From contig NZ_CP021912.1 of assembly GCF_003264115.1 (NCBI RefSeq), positions 1,967,001-2,031,000 of the forward strand: 64,000 nt of DNA, written 5' to 3'. The translations under genes and the position numbers were made by a program. Position 1 is the first letter of the stretch. The number at the start of each line of letters is the position of its first letter. The stretch comes from Erythrobacter sp. KY5. GTDB taxonomy: Bacteria > Pseudomonadota > Alphaproteobacteria > Sphingomonadales > Sphingomonadaceae. Shown here piece after piece: positions 16,592 through 25,244 of this stretch. Under the pieces are notes generated by a model. It had not been told where the DNA came from. It did not search any database and worked only from the letters and a program-made list of their open reading frames with translations.

Positions 16592-18391
16592 TCAGTCGGC
16601 GAAAGCGGCGTCTTCAAGGTGCAGTTCGGCAGCCGGTCGTGGCCCCCAGTCGTCGATTTTCACCCTGCCGGCAAAGTGAAACTGCCGACCCTTGCTGCGG
16701 TGAATCAGGGTTTGCGCCATTTCAGTCTCCGCTGCCCGGAAGGCGATGGCTTTGAAGGACTGGCCATCGCCGCCGCTGGCGATCACTCGCAAGTGGTCCT
16801 TGCCCACGATGTCGGCCTTGACGATGCGCACAGGCCCCACGGCCACACGCGGTGCGGGCCATCCAACACCGTATGGGCCTGCCGCTTCAAGTGTGTTTAC
16901 GAGGTCTGGAGTCAGGCCTCCGGGCGCGAGGCTAAGGTCAAGCTGCATCACTTGCGACAAGCGGGCCTTATCAACGTCGCGCGCAAGCCGTTCATCGAGG
17001 AACTCAGTGAAGGCCGACAGCTTGTCCTGAGCGATGGTGAGCCCGGCAGCCATGGCATGACCGCCTCCAGCCACAAGCAAGCCTCCTTCGCGTGCCGCGA
17101 TAATCGCCGCGCCAAGATCAACGCCGCTGATCGAACGTCCCGACCCTTTCCCGGTGCCATCGGATGGATCGAGAGCGATGACGATCGACGGTTTGCCGGT
17201 CTTTTCCTTTATGCGGCCCGCGACGATACCGATCACCCCCGGATGCCACCCGTCGGCGGAAAGGACCTGAACCGCCATGTTGTGCTGCCCCTCAAGCTGG
17301 GCTTCGGCAGCTTCCTGAACTTCGGCTTCGATAGCCCGGCGTTCCTCGTTCAGCGCCGATAATTGTTCTGCGATAGCGCGGGCCTCTTCGGGGTCGTTCG
17401 TCGTCAGAAGGCGCACACCAAGCGTCGATTCTCCGATTCTTCCTCCGGCGTTGATGCGCGGGCCGAGAGCGAAGCCGAGATCGGATGCGATGGGCGCGCG
17501 TTTCAAGCGGCTTGCGTCGATCAGGGCTGCCATACCGATGCGATCGCGTCTTGCGAGTATCTTCAGTCCTTGCGACACGAACGCACGATTGAGGCCGTGC
17601 AGTGCAGCCACATCAGCGACTGTACCCAAGGCAACCAGGTCCAGCAGGCTCATCAAATCAGGTTCGGTCCGGTTCTCGAAATACCCCTTCGCTCGCAGCG
17701 TTCGCACCAGAGCGATTGCCAGCAGGAACGCGACCCCTACCGCGGCAAGATGGCCATGGGAGGCGGCAAGATCGCTTTCATCTAGCCTGTTCGGATTGAC
17801 TAGCGCTGCGGTCGGCGGGAGCTCCGCTGCGCATTTGTGGTGGTCGACCACGATGACGTCGACCCCTTCGTCGCGCGCCATGGTAAGCGCTTCGTAAGCC
17901 ATCGCTCCGCAGTCGACAGTCACGATCAGGCTCGACCCGTCCCTGGCAAGCTTGACCAATGCTTCACCGCTTGGGCCGTATCCCTCGAGAAGCCTGTCCG
18001 GGATGTAATACCCGGCGTCCACACCAAGAGAGCGAAGCAAATCGACCAGCAATGCAGAGCTAGTCGCGCCATCGACGTCATAGTCGCCGTAGATGGTGAT
18101 CTGCTCATCATTCAGCACTGCGTGAGCGATCCGCTCAGCAGCGCGTTCCATGTCGCGGAATTCGGCAGGGTCGGGCAGGAATTCGCGCATGGTCGGTTTC
18201 GCGTGTTTCGCGACTTCATCAGGCGCAACTCCGCGTGTCATCAACAGCTGCGTCAGGATGCTCTTGTCCAGCTCCTGCGAGCCCATCGCCGAACCCGTGC
18301 CAAGCTCCATGTTCCGACCTCGCCATAGCCATGCCTTGCCGGCCAGTGATTGGGAAACTCCAAGAACATGGGATAGGGAACGCGTGGTCAT
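16592..18391 (-). CDS. recJ: RecJ, single-stranded-DNA-specific exonuclease
   Basis: A DHH-superfamily 5'-3' exonuclease of 599 aa used in recombination and repair. Metal ligands are visible in YGDYDVDGATS (D103, D105, D107), TVDCG and the DHH motif D183-H184-H185 (VVDHHKCA). The DHHA1 part has GRIGESTLGVRLL and VAGGGHAMAAGL. I chose the ATG at 18391 because AAGG lies eight bases before it; the ATG at 18397 is too close to that site and the one at 18457 adds unconserved sequence. Confidence 0.93.
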   Translation of the reverse strand: MTTRSLSHVLGVSQSLAGKAWLWRGRNMELGTGSAMGSQELDKSILTQLLMTRGVAPDEVAKHAKPTMREFLPDPAEFRDMERAAERIAHAVLNDEQITIYGDYDVDGATSSALLVDLLRSLGVDAGYYIPDRLLEGYGPSGEALVKLARDGSSLIVTVDCGAMAYEALTMARDEGVDVIVVDHHKCAAELPPTAALVNPNRLDESDLAASHGHLAAVGVAFLLAIALVRTLRAKGYFENRTEPDLMSLLDLVALGTVADVAALHGLNRAFVSQGLKILARRDRIGMAALIDASRLKRAPIASDLGFALGPRINAGGRIGESTLGVRLLTTNDPEEARAIAEQLSALNEERRAIEAEVQEAAEAQLEGQHNMAVQVLSADGWHPGVIGIVAGRIKEKTGKPSIVIALDPSDGTGKGSGRSISGVDLGAAIIAAREGGLLVAGGGHAMAAGLTIAQDKLSAFTEFLDERLARDVDKARLSQVMQLDLSLAPGGLTPDLVNTLEAAGPYGVGWPAPRVAVGPVRIVKADIVGKDHLRVIASGGDGQSFKAIAFRAAETEMAQTLIHRSKGRQFHFAGRVKIDDWGPRPAAELHLEDAAFAD

Positions 18392-18474
18392 ACTCATCGC
18401 CTTACCCAATGCGCGGGCAAGCTGACAGGGTGAGGGCATTGACAATCGACAGCCCATTTGGCGAGGCGTTCGTC

Positions 18475-18957
18475 ATGAGCAACGATCCTCACCTTATCGT
18501 CATCTGGCATAGCCGAACGAATGCAAGCGAGCAGATGGCCCGCGCCGCAGCAGAGCATGAGGCAGCAAGACTGGTTCGCGCGGATGACGTGACGAGCGAG
18601 GATTTGTTGCGCGCTTCGGGATATCTCTTCGTCTGCCCAGAGAACCTTGCGTCGATGAGCGGCGCCATGAAGGAGATGTTCGACGCCAACTATTACAGCG
18701 TCTTGGGCAAGATCGAGGGGCGCCCTTACGCGTCGATCATTGCGGCGGGTAGCGACGGACACGGCGCTCAACGGCAGCTCGACCGGATTGCCACCGGGTG
18801 GCGGCTGAAGCGGGTGGCCGATCCGATGATTGTGGTTTTCGGTGCCCAGACGCCGGATGAGATTTGGGCAGCAAAGACGGTTCCAGACAGGGTCTTGCGA
18901 GATTGCCGCGAGCTTGGAAATGGGCTAGCTGAAGGAATTGTCGTAGGGGTATTTTAA
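18475..18957 (+). CDS. Flavodoxin-like / NADPH-dependent FMN reductase family protein
   Basis: A 160-aa protein with a flavodoxin-like fold. Strand 1 and the phosphate loop read LIVIWHSRTNASEQMARA. The segment CPENLASMSGAMKEMFDANYYSV resembles the FMN-binding loop of the NAD(P)H-dependent oxidoreductase family. The start at 18475 places strand 1 immediately; an in-frame GTG at 18430 is possible. It is divergent from recJ with only 83 bases between the starts. The substrate is unknown. Confidence 0.7.
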   Translation: MSNDPHLIVIWHSRTNASEQMARAAAEHEAARLVRADDVTSEDLLRASGYLFVCPENLASMSGAMKEMFDANYYSVLGKIEGRPYASIIAAGSDGHGAQRQLDRIATGWRLKRVADPMIVVFGAQTPDEIWAAKTVPDRVLRDCRELGNGLAEGIVVGVF

Positions 18958-19054
18958 CCCAGCGATAGTCTGGGACGCGCCAGGCAGACTGCGAGCATGC
19001 GCGAGCAAGCGCAACAGTCAGGCCACTTGCGCACAGCATCGGGGGGCGCTGACT

Positions 19055-19921
19055 TTGGTAAGACGTTATGCCGAAGGGCAGACAAGCAGGGGGATTTGGA
19101 CGATCGCTGAGTCTTCCAAGCCGGCACCTCACGGAGTGTTTCTGCTGTTTGCCAAAGGCAAGCGGCCTACGATCGGTGACATCAAGGAATTCGCCGCAAA
19201 CAGCCCGTCCGTGTCGCTCGTCCATGACCCGAGCGCCGGCGCTCCGATCAGGCTGGCATCAGACCATGGCGAGACAGTCGCGGAAGACGGGTCAGGTGCC
19301 CGATTGGCGCATGAAGGATCGTGGGTGGAACTGCTTCGTGAGGGGCTGGCATTCGATCTGGATGGGCTCGCGCCGGGTGATGGATTTGCCGTTCCTGAGG
19401 TCGAGCATCTTTTCGACCTTCAGGAGCAACCAGGGCCTGCTCGTTTTGAAGCGCTTCATCTTACTCCCGGACATCATCTGGCAGGTGGTGAGCGCGCCAT
19501 GCCGGTTGCGAAGGGACTGATTGCGCTGGCCTGCGACCTCGTTCAGCATTTCTCCGGTATCGAAGCGGTCGCATGGCCTCCTGCGAGGAGCGCCAGCAGC
19601 CGTCAATACTTCGAATCGGTCGTGACCGCCTGGCTTGGTGGCGGCCCGTTTCCGGCGCTCGGCCTTACGGCTTTCCGGCAGACCTTTGACGGCGCGCTTC
19701 AAAGCGTCGGCCTCGATTTCTGGCTGGATCAGGAATTGCGGATCGAACCCCCGCTATCGACCGACAAGGTGGCTTCAACCCGACTTGGAGTTCGCCTCAT
19801 CAATCAGCTTGTGATTGTCGGAGGCGTGGAGGGAAGCGAACGTATCGTGGCGCCCGACGGCAGTCGGCTCGTCCTTCGACCATCGCGCAACGGCAAGTTC
19901 ATTCGGGTCTGGCGCGAATAG
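19055..19921 (+). CDS. Conserved-looking hypothetical protein
   Basis: An unrecognised soluble protein of 288 aa. It has no signal peptide and no motif I can name. The composition and steady reading through the gene look coding (for example HGVFLLFAKGKRPTIGDIKEFA and LGVRLINQLVIVGGVEGSERI). Its only suitable start is a TTG at 19055, with a G-rich stretch (GGGGGGC) eight bases upstream. It ends six bases before the AHH nuclease gene, so the two are probably cotranscribed. Confidence 0.6.
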   Translation: MVRRYAEGQTSRGIWTIAESSKPAPHGVFLLFAKGKRPTIGDIKEFAANSPSVSLVHDPSAGAPIRLASDHGETVAEDGSGARLAHEGSWVELLREGLAFDLDGLAPGDGFAVPEVEHLFDLQEQPGPARFEALHLTPGHHLAGGERAMPVAKGLIALACDLVQHFSGIEAVAWPPARSASSRQYFESVVTAWLGGGPFPALGLTAFRQTFDGALQSVGLDFWLDQELRIEPPLSTDKVASTRLGVRLINQLVIVGGVEGSERIVAPDGSRLVLRPSRNGKFIRVWRE

Positions 19922-19926
19922 TCAGC

Positions 19927-20487
19927 ATGACCGGAAGCCGTGTCGCGTGGAGGGTCCGATCATTCGATCGCCGAGCCGGTCGAGCATCCCTTCCGCGCGC
20001 CGCGATTTCCTTTCGTGCGGTCAATCGCCGTGGGTCGCCGGATCATGATCCCGGATTGCAGCGGCACCATCTTCTCCCCCGTCAGTTGCTCGGTCAACGA
20101 TGTTTCGGGCCGCTTTTTCAAGCGCTTGGTCGCAAGAGGGTCGGATTTGATGACTTCAGGCGCAATGGCTTGCTGTTGCCCGCAACCGACGACGCGACCT
20201 TGCGCACTGGTATGCCACTCCGTCGCGGGCCGCACCGGCATTACAACGAGCTTGTCATCGAACGCGTCGGGCGGATCGAGGAAAGCTGGTCCGCGACGCA
20301 ACCGCAAGACACGGAGCTGGCTCTGCTCGAAGCGCTCGAACGGCTCGCGCTGCTACAGACAGCGCTCCGCAATCGCCTGCTGAGTGAGCGCAGACGCATG
20401 ATCCTGAACCAGAAGGACCCCTTGGGTCAGGGGTTCGACTTTGCCGAGCTGGACGCAATGGCTGAAGCGCTCTGGCGCGCGACCTGA
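19927..20487 (+). CDS. AHH-type HNH/ENDO VII superfamily nuclease
   Basis: A 186-aa protein whose core matches the AHH nucleases. LQRHHLLPRQLL carries the paired histidines, DDFRRNGLLLP provides the NGL-type motif, and RRGPHRHYNELVIERVGRIE carries the conserved GPH-x-x-YN element. A helical C-terminus follows (LALLEALERLALLQTALRN). AHH domains are often toxin domains, but this is a stand-alone protein without a secretion module, so a housekeeping nuclease is equally likely. It starts six bases after the preceding hypothetical gene. Confidence 0.75.
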   Translation: MTGSRVAWRVRSFDRRAGRASLPRAAISFRAVNRRGSPDHDPGLQRHHLLPRQLLGQRCFGPLFQALGRKRVGFDDFRRNGLLLPATDDATLRTGMPLRRGPHRHYNELVIERVGRIEESWSATQPQDTELALLEALERLALLQTALRNRLLSERRRMILNQKDPLGQGFDFAELDAMAEALWRAT

Positions 20488-20502
20488 TCGCGCCTGGTCG
20501 GT

Positions 20503-21507
20503 TTACTCCGCCGCTTCTGCAAGAGGTGCCCAGGCAGAGTAGTCCGACTTCGCCGCCAGATCAGCTTTCGCAGCGTGGTACTCACGCTCGAACCGTGCGA
20601 CCATGTCTTCGACCGTGCCGACCGATTTGACAGTGCCGATGCCCTGACCCGATCCCCAGATGTCCTTCCAGGCCTTGGCCTTGGTGTTGCCGCCCGATCC
20701 GAAGTTCATCTTGGACGGATCGCTCGTCGGCAGGTCGTCGGGGTCGAGGCCCGCATTCTCGATCGAGGATCGCAGGTAGTTGCCATGCACGCCGGTGAAG
20801 AGGTTAGAATAGACGATACCTTCCGCGCTGCCATCGACGATGCCTTGCTTGTAGCCTTGGTCGGCATTGGCTTCCTCGGTCGCGATGAAGGCGCTTCCGG
20901 TATAGCCGAAGTCTGCGCCCATTGCCTGCGCTGCAAGGATCGACGATCCGTGCGCGATTGAGCCCGACAGGGCGACCAGACCGCCAAACCATTCGCGGAT
21001 TTCGCGCATCAGGGCGAAAGGCGATTGCGTACCAGCGTGCCCGCCGGCGCCAGCAGCGACCGGGATCAGGCCGTCGGCGCCTTTCTCGATAGCCTTGTTG
21101 GCGAAGCGGTTGTTGATCACGTCATGCATGCTGATCCCGCCCCAGTTGCGGATCGCATCGAAGATCTCGGTGCGCGCTCCCAGCGAGGTAATGACCAGCG
21201 GCACCTGCCACTTCTCACAGGTCGCCATGTCCTGCATCACACGGTCGTTGGAGCGGTGCACGATCTGGTTCACCGCAAACGGCGCTGCCGGACGGTCCGG
21301 GTTTTCGCGGTTGTGCTTGGCAAGCTCCTCCGTGATCTGGTGCAGCCACTCGTCAAGCAGTGACTGAGGGCGCGCGTTCAATGCAGGGAAGCTCCCGATG
21401 ACACCTGCCTTGCACTGCGCAATCACCAGTTCGGGTCCGGAGACGATGAACAGCGGTGAACCGATTAGCGGCAGGCGCAGACGATCGAACGGGGCGGGCA
21501 GGGTCAT
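20503..21507 (-). CDS. Nitronate monooxygenase family flavoprotein
   Basis: A TIM-barrel FMN enzyme of 334 aa related to 2-nitropropane dioxygenase. Family features are RLPLIGSPLFIVSGPELVIAQCKAGVIGSFPALNAR at the start, GADGLIPVAAGAGGHAG as the phosphate-binding region, and AAQAMGADFGYTGSAFIATEEA. The ATG at 21507 follows a purine-rich ribosome site (GGAGAG). The frame is open to 21564, but that part is not family-like. Substrates of such proteins are often not nitronates, so the specific reaction is uncertain. Confidence 0.82.
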   Translation of the reverse strand: MTLPAPFDRLRLPLIGSPLFIVSGPELVIAQCKAGVIGSFPALNARPQSLLDEWLHQITEELAKHNRENPDRPAAPFAVNQIVHRSNDRVMQDMATCEKWQVPLVITSLGARTEIFDAIRNWGGISMHDVINNRFANKAIEKGADGLIPVAAGAGGHAGTQSPFALMREIREWFGGLVALSGSIAHGSSILAAQAMGADFGYTGSAFIATEEANADQGYKQGIVDGSAEGIVYSNLFTGVHGNYLRSSIENAGLDPDDLPTSDPSKMNFGSGGNTKAKAWKDIWGSGQGIGTVKSVGTVEDMVARFEREYHAAKADLAAKSDYSAWAPLAEAAE

Positions 21508-21556
21508 GGGTGTTCTCTCCTGAAACTTTGTCCACGCGGTAGGTTGCAAATTGCAA

Positions 21557-22603
21557 CTACGCAAGCACCTCTTCTATGCGGTAGAAACGCGCAGCGTTCC
21601 CCGCGTAAAGGTCCGCCTTCTCATCGGCGCTTGCACCCGACGTGATCCGTTTGAAGGTGTTCCACAGAACCGGATAGGTCGCGCCCCAGCGGTCGACCGG
21701 ATAGTTGCTTTCGAACATCGCCCGTTTCGTACCGAATGCTTCGATGCAGGTCTCGATATACGGCTTCCAGAGGCGAGCGAGCTCTTCCGAGCCGATCCCG
21801 GCTGCCGGACCTTGTTCGGGCAGGGCGCAATTGTGCATGGCAAGGCCCCCCAGCTTGACCATCACATTCTCGCATTTGCCGAGTTCGATCATGTTCTCGC
21901 GCCAGACGCCGAAGCGTTCTTCGAGCTTGCCGGAGTAGCTCGCCATTCCAAGCGGCGTGCCGCAATGATCGAGACAGATTGGAGTATCGGGGAACGTGTG
22001 TGCGAGGTCGATCACATCGGGGATTTGCGGCTCGAGTATCCACGCATCGAAGCTGAGGTCCCGCTTGCCCAGTTCGGCGAACCCTCTGCGGAAACCGGTG
22101 TCGAGATACCGTTCAGGAGGATGCGCGAAGGGAGGGCCAAGAACCTCTGGATCGGCGTCCCATGCACCTGCGTGACGTATGCCGCGAAACCGGCCCGGCG
22201 CGGCAGCCTGCAATCCATCGAGCACTTCACCAGCGCTTTCGCCCAGCATCAGATCGGCGTGCCCTACAATTCCGGCGCACAGCTTCGCGGGGCCGTACAG
22301 ACCGCTTGCGCTTTGAGCGGCGACCCCGTTCACGTACTCGACTTCGCCTATGACCTTCTTCGCCTCGCCATAAGCGCTGTTGTAGAACGCACCGCACTCC
22401 ATGAAGACGCTCGCCACGATGTTGTGGCCGCTTCCCGAGACGTCCGCGCTGAATTGGTCGAACGTGTAATGGGCGACCGGTACCAGTGTCTCGATGAAGC
22501 GGTGGCGCGGCTCTGGGAACATCGGCATCATGGCACGCAAATCCCAGAGGTGATGGTGCGGATCGAGGATCGGCAATTCGGGTTCGAGGATCACTTCGGT
22601 CAC
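21557..22603 (-). CDS. Amidohydrolase family (amidohydrolase 2) protein
   Basis: A TIM-barrel hydrolase or decarboxylase-like protein of 348 aa. The metal site begins with LDPHHHLWD near residue 15, followed by GIRHAGAWD, CLDHCGTPL and the terminal-strand motif RAMFESNYPVDRW. It starts with GTG, preceded by AGGA about 11 bases upstream. The stop lies 49 bases before the nitronate monooxygenase ATG on the same strand, so the two may be cotranscribed, perhaps for catabolism of a small lactone or carboxylate. The substrate cannot be read from sequence. Confidence 0.8.
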   Translation of the reverse strand: MTEVILEPELPILDPHHHLWDLRAMMPMFPEPRHRFIETLVPVAHYTFDQFSADVSGSGHNIVASVFMECGAFYNSAYGEAKKVIGEVEYVNGVAAQSASGLYGPAKLCAGIVGHADLMLGESAGEVLDGLQAAAPGRFRGIRHAGAWDADPEVLGPPFAHPPERYLDTGFRRGFAELGKRDLSFDAWILEPQIPDVIDLAHTFPDTPICLDHCGTPLGMASYSGKLEERFGVWRENMIELGKCENVMVKLGGLAMHNCALPEQGPAAGIGSEELARLWKPYIETCIEAFGTKRAMFESNYPVDRWGATYPVLWNTFKRITSGASADEKADLYAGNAARFYRIEEVLA

Positions 22604-23016
22604 GGTTTCGGCTTTCCTTTCGCAGTGATTTGCAAGGCCCTTGTTTTACAGGCACTTGGTTGAGAAGTGGACCGCATGTTACACGGTCCAGGTGCAAAAA
22701 GATCGCGGCCGATTGATGGGGGTGCAATTTCAAGCAATTCGTGGCCGAATGTAATGTGCATGCCCAGTGTGTAGCGCGAGGACAAGCAGTAGGAAACGAC
22801 GGCGAGAACGTGGCCGGTCTATCGGAGCCCAAGGGTAAAAGAAGGACGCGACTTGCCGCGAACTCGCATTTTTACGAAGCGCAGGACGCAGCGCGGAAAA
22901 ATGCGTTTCAGCTCGCAAAACTGTGATATCTTTGAAAAAGGGCATTGAATTGCGCTCATTGTCCTTTACCAACTGGTAAGTGGGTCGCCAAAAACCAAAG
23001 AAAATTGGGTTGAGGC
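22604..23016. other. Intergenic region between amidohydrolase gene and small ORF
   Basis: About 410 bases without a convincing gene. Open frames on both strands here (22730-23152 minus and 22741-22926 plus) have atypical composition and no recognisable start context. The region must hold the amidohydrolase promoter; the only clear structure is the inverted repeat at 22668-22690. Confidence 0.5.
22668..22690. repeat. Inverted repeat upstream of the amidohydrolase gene
   Basis: TGGACCG and CGGTCCA are perfect 7-bp inverted arms separated by nine bases. The repeat ends about 65 bases upstream of the GTG start at 22603 and has no T-run, so an operator is more likely than a terminator. No regulator gene is adjacent. 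Confidence 0.4.
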
Positions 23017-23208
23017 ATGAGCAAACACGATGAGTTACGTCGCCTGCGCGAAGATCTTCGCAAATGCGAGCTGGAGGCGGCGCGGTTGAAGCTGGGGTTA
23101 GCGACCGACTATTTGTCGCACGCTGTCGAACACGTCGAATATGTGCAGTCAATTACGCCGCAAGCGCCGTTATTGCGCGCGGTGGGCGGTTCCGACCGGG
23201 AACTGTGA
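23017..23208 (+). CDS. Small putative coiled-coil protein
   Basis: A possible 63-aa protein. The first half is strongly helical and charged (RRLREDLRKCELEAARLKL), suggesting a short coiled coil. Its codon choice resembles neighbouring genes and a TTGAGG sequence lies just before the ATG. It faces leuA convergently, with 27 bases between the stops. No family is recognised, and it could be a chance frame. Confidence 0.45.
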   Translation: MSKHDELRRLREDLRKCELEAARLKLGLATDYLSHAVEHVEYVQSITPQAPLLRAVGGSDREL

Positions 23209-23235
23209 TCCGGGAGTTTGTGCCGGCGAGGCGGT

Positions 23236-24909
23236 CTATACAGACACAGCCGAATTCGCAGCACTGAGCACGGCGCGGACGCTCGCAGTGGCAACATCCT
23301 CGTCGATGCCGCAGCCCCAGACAGTGCGTCCATCTGGGTCCACACATTCGAGATAAGTGGCCGCGTTGGCATCGGTTCCGCTGCCGAGCGATTGCTGCGT
23401 GTAATCCACCACTTCGAGTTCGACGCCAAACACTTCGCGGACCGTAGCCATGACGCTCGAAATCAGGCCGTTGCCGCGGCCCGAGACGCTTTGTTCCTGT
23501 CCATCAACGGCGATCTTTCCGCTGAAAATGCGGGTTCCATCGCTTGCGCGCGTTTCGTTGTAGTCGACGAGCTGGAAATGCTTGTCGGGCGTTTGCACAT
23601 GGTACGCGCCCTTGAACGCCTGCCAGATGTCTTCGGCGCCCAGCTCGCGTGAGCTTTCATCGGCGAGGCGCTGCACATGCTTGGAGAAATCGCGCTGCAT
23701 CGACTTTGGCAGCTTGAGCCCCTCGCGCTGCTCCAGAACCCAGGCAAAGCCGCCTTTGCCGCTTTGCGAGTTAACGCGGATCACCGCTTCGTAATCGCGG
23801 CCCAGATCCGCCGGGTCGATGGGCAGGTAAGGGACGCGCCAGAGTTCGTCGTTCTGGCGTTCCTGCGCCTCGAAGCCCTTCTTGATCGCGTCCTGATGAC
23901 TGCCGGAGAAAGCGGTGTAGACCAGCTCGCCGCCATAGGGGTGACGCTGATGGACGGGCAGGTCGTTGCAATATTCAACCGTCTCGATCACGCGGTCTAT
24001 GTCGGAGAAATCTAGCCCCGGATCGACGCCCTGCGTGTACATGTTAAGCGCCATCGTCACGAGGCAGCAATTGCCCGTGCGCTCACCATTGCCGAACAGG
24101 CATCCCTCGACCCGGTCCGCACCAGCCATCAGGCCCAGTTCGGCGGCAGCAACGCCTGTTCCCCGGTCGTTGTGGGTGTGAAGCGAGATGACCGCGCTCT
24201 CCCGGTTTGGCAGGTTGCGGCAGAAATATTCGATCTGGTCGGCGTAGATATTGGGTGTCGACGCCTCGACCGTGGCGGGCAGGTTGAGGATGATCGGGTG
24301 TTCGGGCGTGGGTGCGAGCACCTGCATCACCGCCTCGCAAACCTCGATGCTGAAATCGATTTCCGCGGTCGAGAAAGTTTCGGGCGAATACTGGAAATGC
24401 CAGTCGGTATCGGGACGCTTGGCCGCTTCGTCGCGCATCACCTTGGCGCCTTGCATCGCGATCTCGCGCACTTCGTCCTTCGACATGCGGAACACGATGT
24501 CGCGCCATGCGGGACTCACCGCATTGTAGAGGTGGACGATGGCCGCGCGCGCGCCTTCGAGGCTTTCAAAACTTGTGCGGATCAGGTCTTCGCGGCTTTG
24601 CGTGAGGACCTGCACGGTCACGTCGTCTGGGATCGTGCCGGATTCGACAAGATGCTTGATAAAGGTGAATTCGGTCGTGCCCGCGCTTGGGAAACCGACT
24701 TCGATTTCCTTCACGCCGATCTCGACGAGCAGATCGAAAAAGCGCGCCTTTTTTACCCCGTCCATCGGGTCGATGATCGACTGGTTGCCGTCGCGCAGAT
24801 CGGTCGAGAGCCAGCGCGGCGGGCTTTCGATCACGCGTGAGGGCCATTGGCGATCGGGCAGGGCGATCGGGGTGAAAGGGCGGTATTTGGTCGCGGGATT
24901 TTTCAACAT
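23236..24909 (-). CDS. leuA: LeuA, 2-isopropylmalate synthase (long, yeast-like type)
   Basis: Condenses 2-oxoisovalerate with acetyl-CoA, the first committed step to leucine. It is 557 aa, the length of the yeast-like class rather than the short bacterial form. The catalytic barrel starts at STDLRDGNQS, with GFPSAGTTEF, the metal histidines in SLHTHNDRGTG and the loop GCLFGNGERTGN. The C-terminal regulatory domain (from about residue 430) would bind leucine for feedback. A candidate leucine-rich leader peptide lies upstream at 25001-25057, implying attenuation control. Confidence 0.94.
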   Translation of the reverse strand: MLKNPATKYRPFTPIALPDRQWPSRVIESPPRWLSTDLRDGNQSIIDPMDGVKKARFFDLLVEIGVKEIEVGFPSAGTTEFTFIKHLVESGTIPDDVTVQVLTQSREDLIRTSFESLEGARAAIVHLYNAVSPAWRDIVFRMSKDEVREIAMQGAKVMRDEAAKRPDTDWHFQYSPETFSTAEIDFSIEVCEAVMQVLAPTPEHPIILNLPATVEASTPNIYADQIEYFCRNLPNRESAVISLHTHNDRGTGVAAAELGLMAGADRVEGCLFGNGERTGNCCLVTMALNMYTQGVDPGLDFSDIDRVIETVEYCNDLPVHQRHPYGGELVYTAFSGSHQDAIKKGFEAQERQNDELWRVPYLPIDPADLGRDYEAVIRVNSQSGKGGFAWVLEQREGLKLPKSMQRDFSKHVQRLADESSRELGAEDIWQAFKGAYHVQTPDKHFQLVDYNETRASDGTRIFSGKIAVDGQEQSVSGRGNGLISSVMATVREVFGVELEVVDYTQQSLGSGTDANAATYLECVDPDGRTVWGCGIDEDVATASVRAVLSAANSAVSV

Positions 24910-24949
24910 AGGTGTGGCATCGGCTCAAATAAGGAATGGTGAGGATGGT

Positions 24950-24999
24950 GCTGGCCCCTGAAGCGCCGGGCCGCACGCTTATCTCTCACGCGTGCCAGC
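24950..24999 (-). promoter_or_regulatory. Alternative RNA stems in the leuA leader
   Basis: Two stems compete between the leader stop and the leuA start. GCCAGC (24994-24999) can pair with GCTGGC (24950-24955), while GCGTGC (24990-24995) can pair with GCACGC (24973-24978). They share bases 24994-24995 and so exclude each other. No clear U-tract follows, so the mechanism (termination or translation) is uncertain. Confidence 0.45.
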
Positions 25000-25000
25000 C

Positions 25001-25057
25001 CTATCGCGCCCAGGGGCGCATAAGTCGTAGGAGAAGGGCTGCGTTGCCGAATGTCAT
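25001..25057 (-). CDS. Putative leuA leader peptide
   Basis: An 18-residue open frame reading MTFGNAALLLRLMRPWAR, with four leucines in five positions (LLLRL) near its end. It stops 91 bases upstream of leuA and is followed directly by competing RNA stems. A leucine-codon run before leuA is the hallmark of ribosome-mediated attenuation. No strong ribosome-binding site is visible, which lowers confidence. Confidence 0.6.
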   Translation of the reverse strand: MTFGNAALLLRLMRPWAR

Positions 25058-25244
25058 GGTCACTGTGTTGCCTATCTTGAACCGCCTTGCAAGCGGGGAG
25101 ATGCGCATAAATCTCCGCCGTCGGACGGATCGGAGAAATTTTTTGTAACCTCCAGGGGGTGCTGGGCGAACTGGGTCATGTCACCGGCAAACAGGCAGCC
25201 GGATGACGCGAGTTTTTGAATTACCCCCACAGGAGGATACCCCA

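Noticed and set aside
21551..22663. A 370-codon plus-strand frame opposite the amidohydrolase gene
   Set aside because: The minus-strand product has complete family motifs; this frame does not.
22730..23152. A 140-codon minus-strand frame in the gap before the small ORF
   Set aside because: It has an unusual Arg/Pro/Ser mixture, no ribosome site and no family signal.
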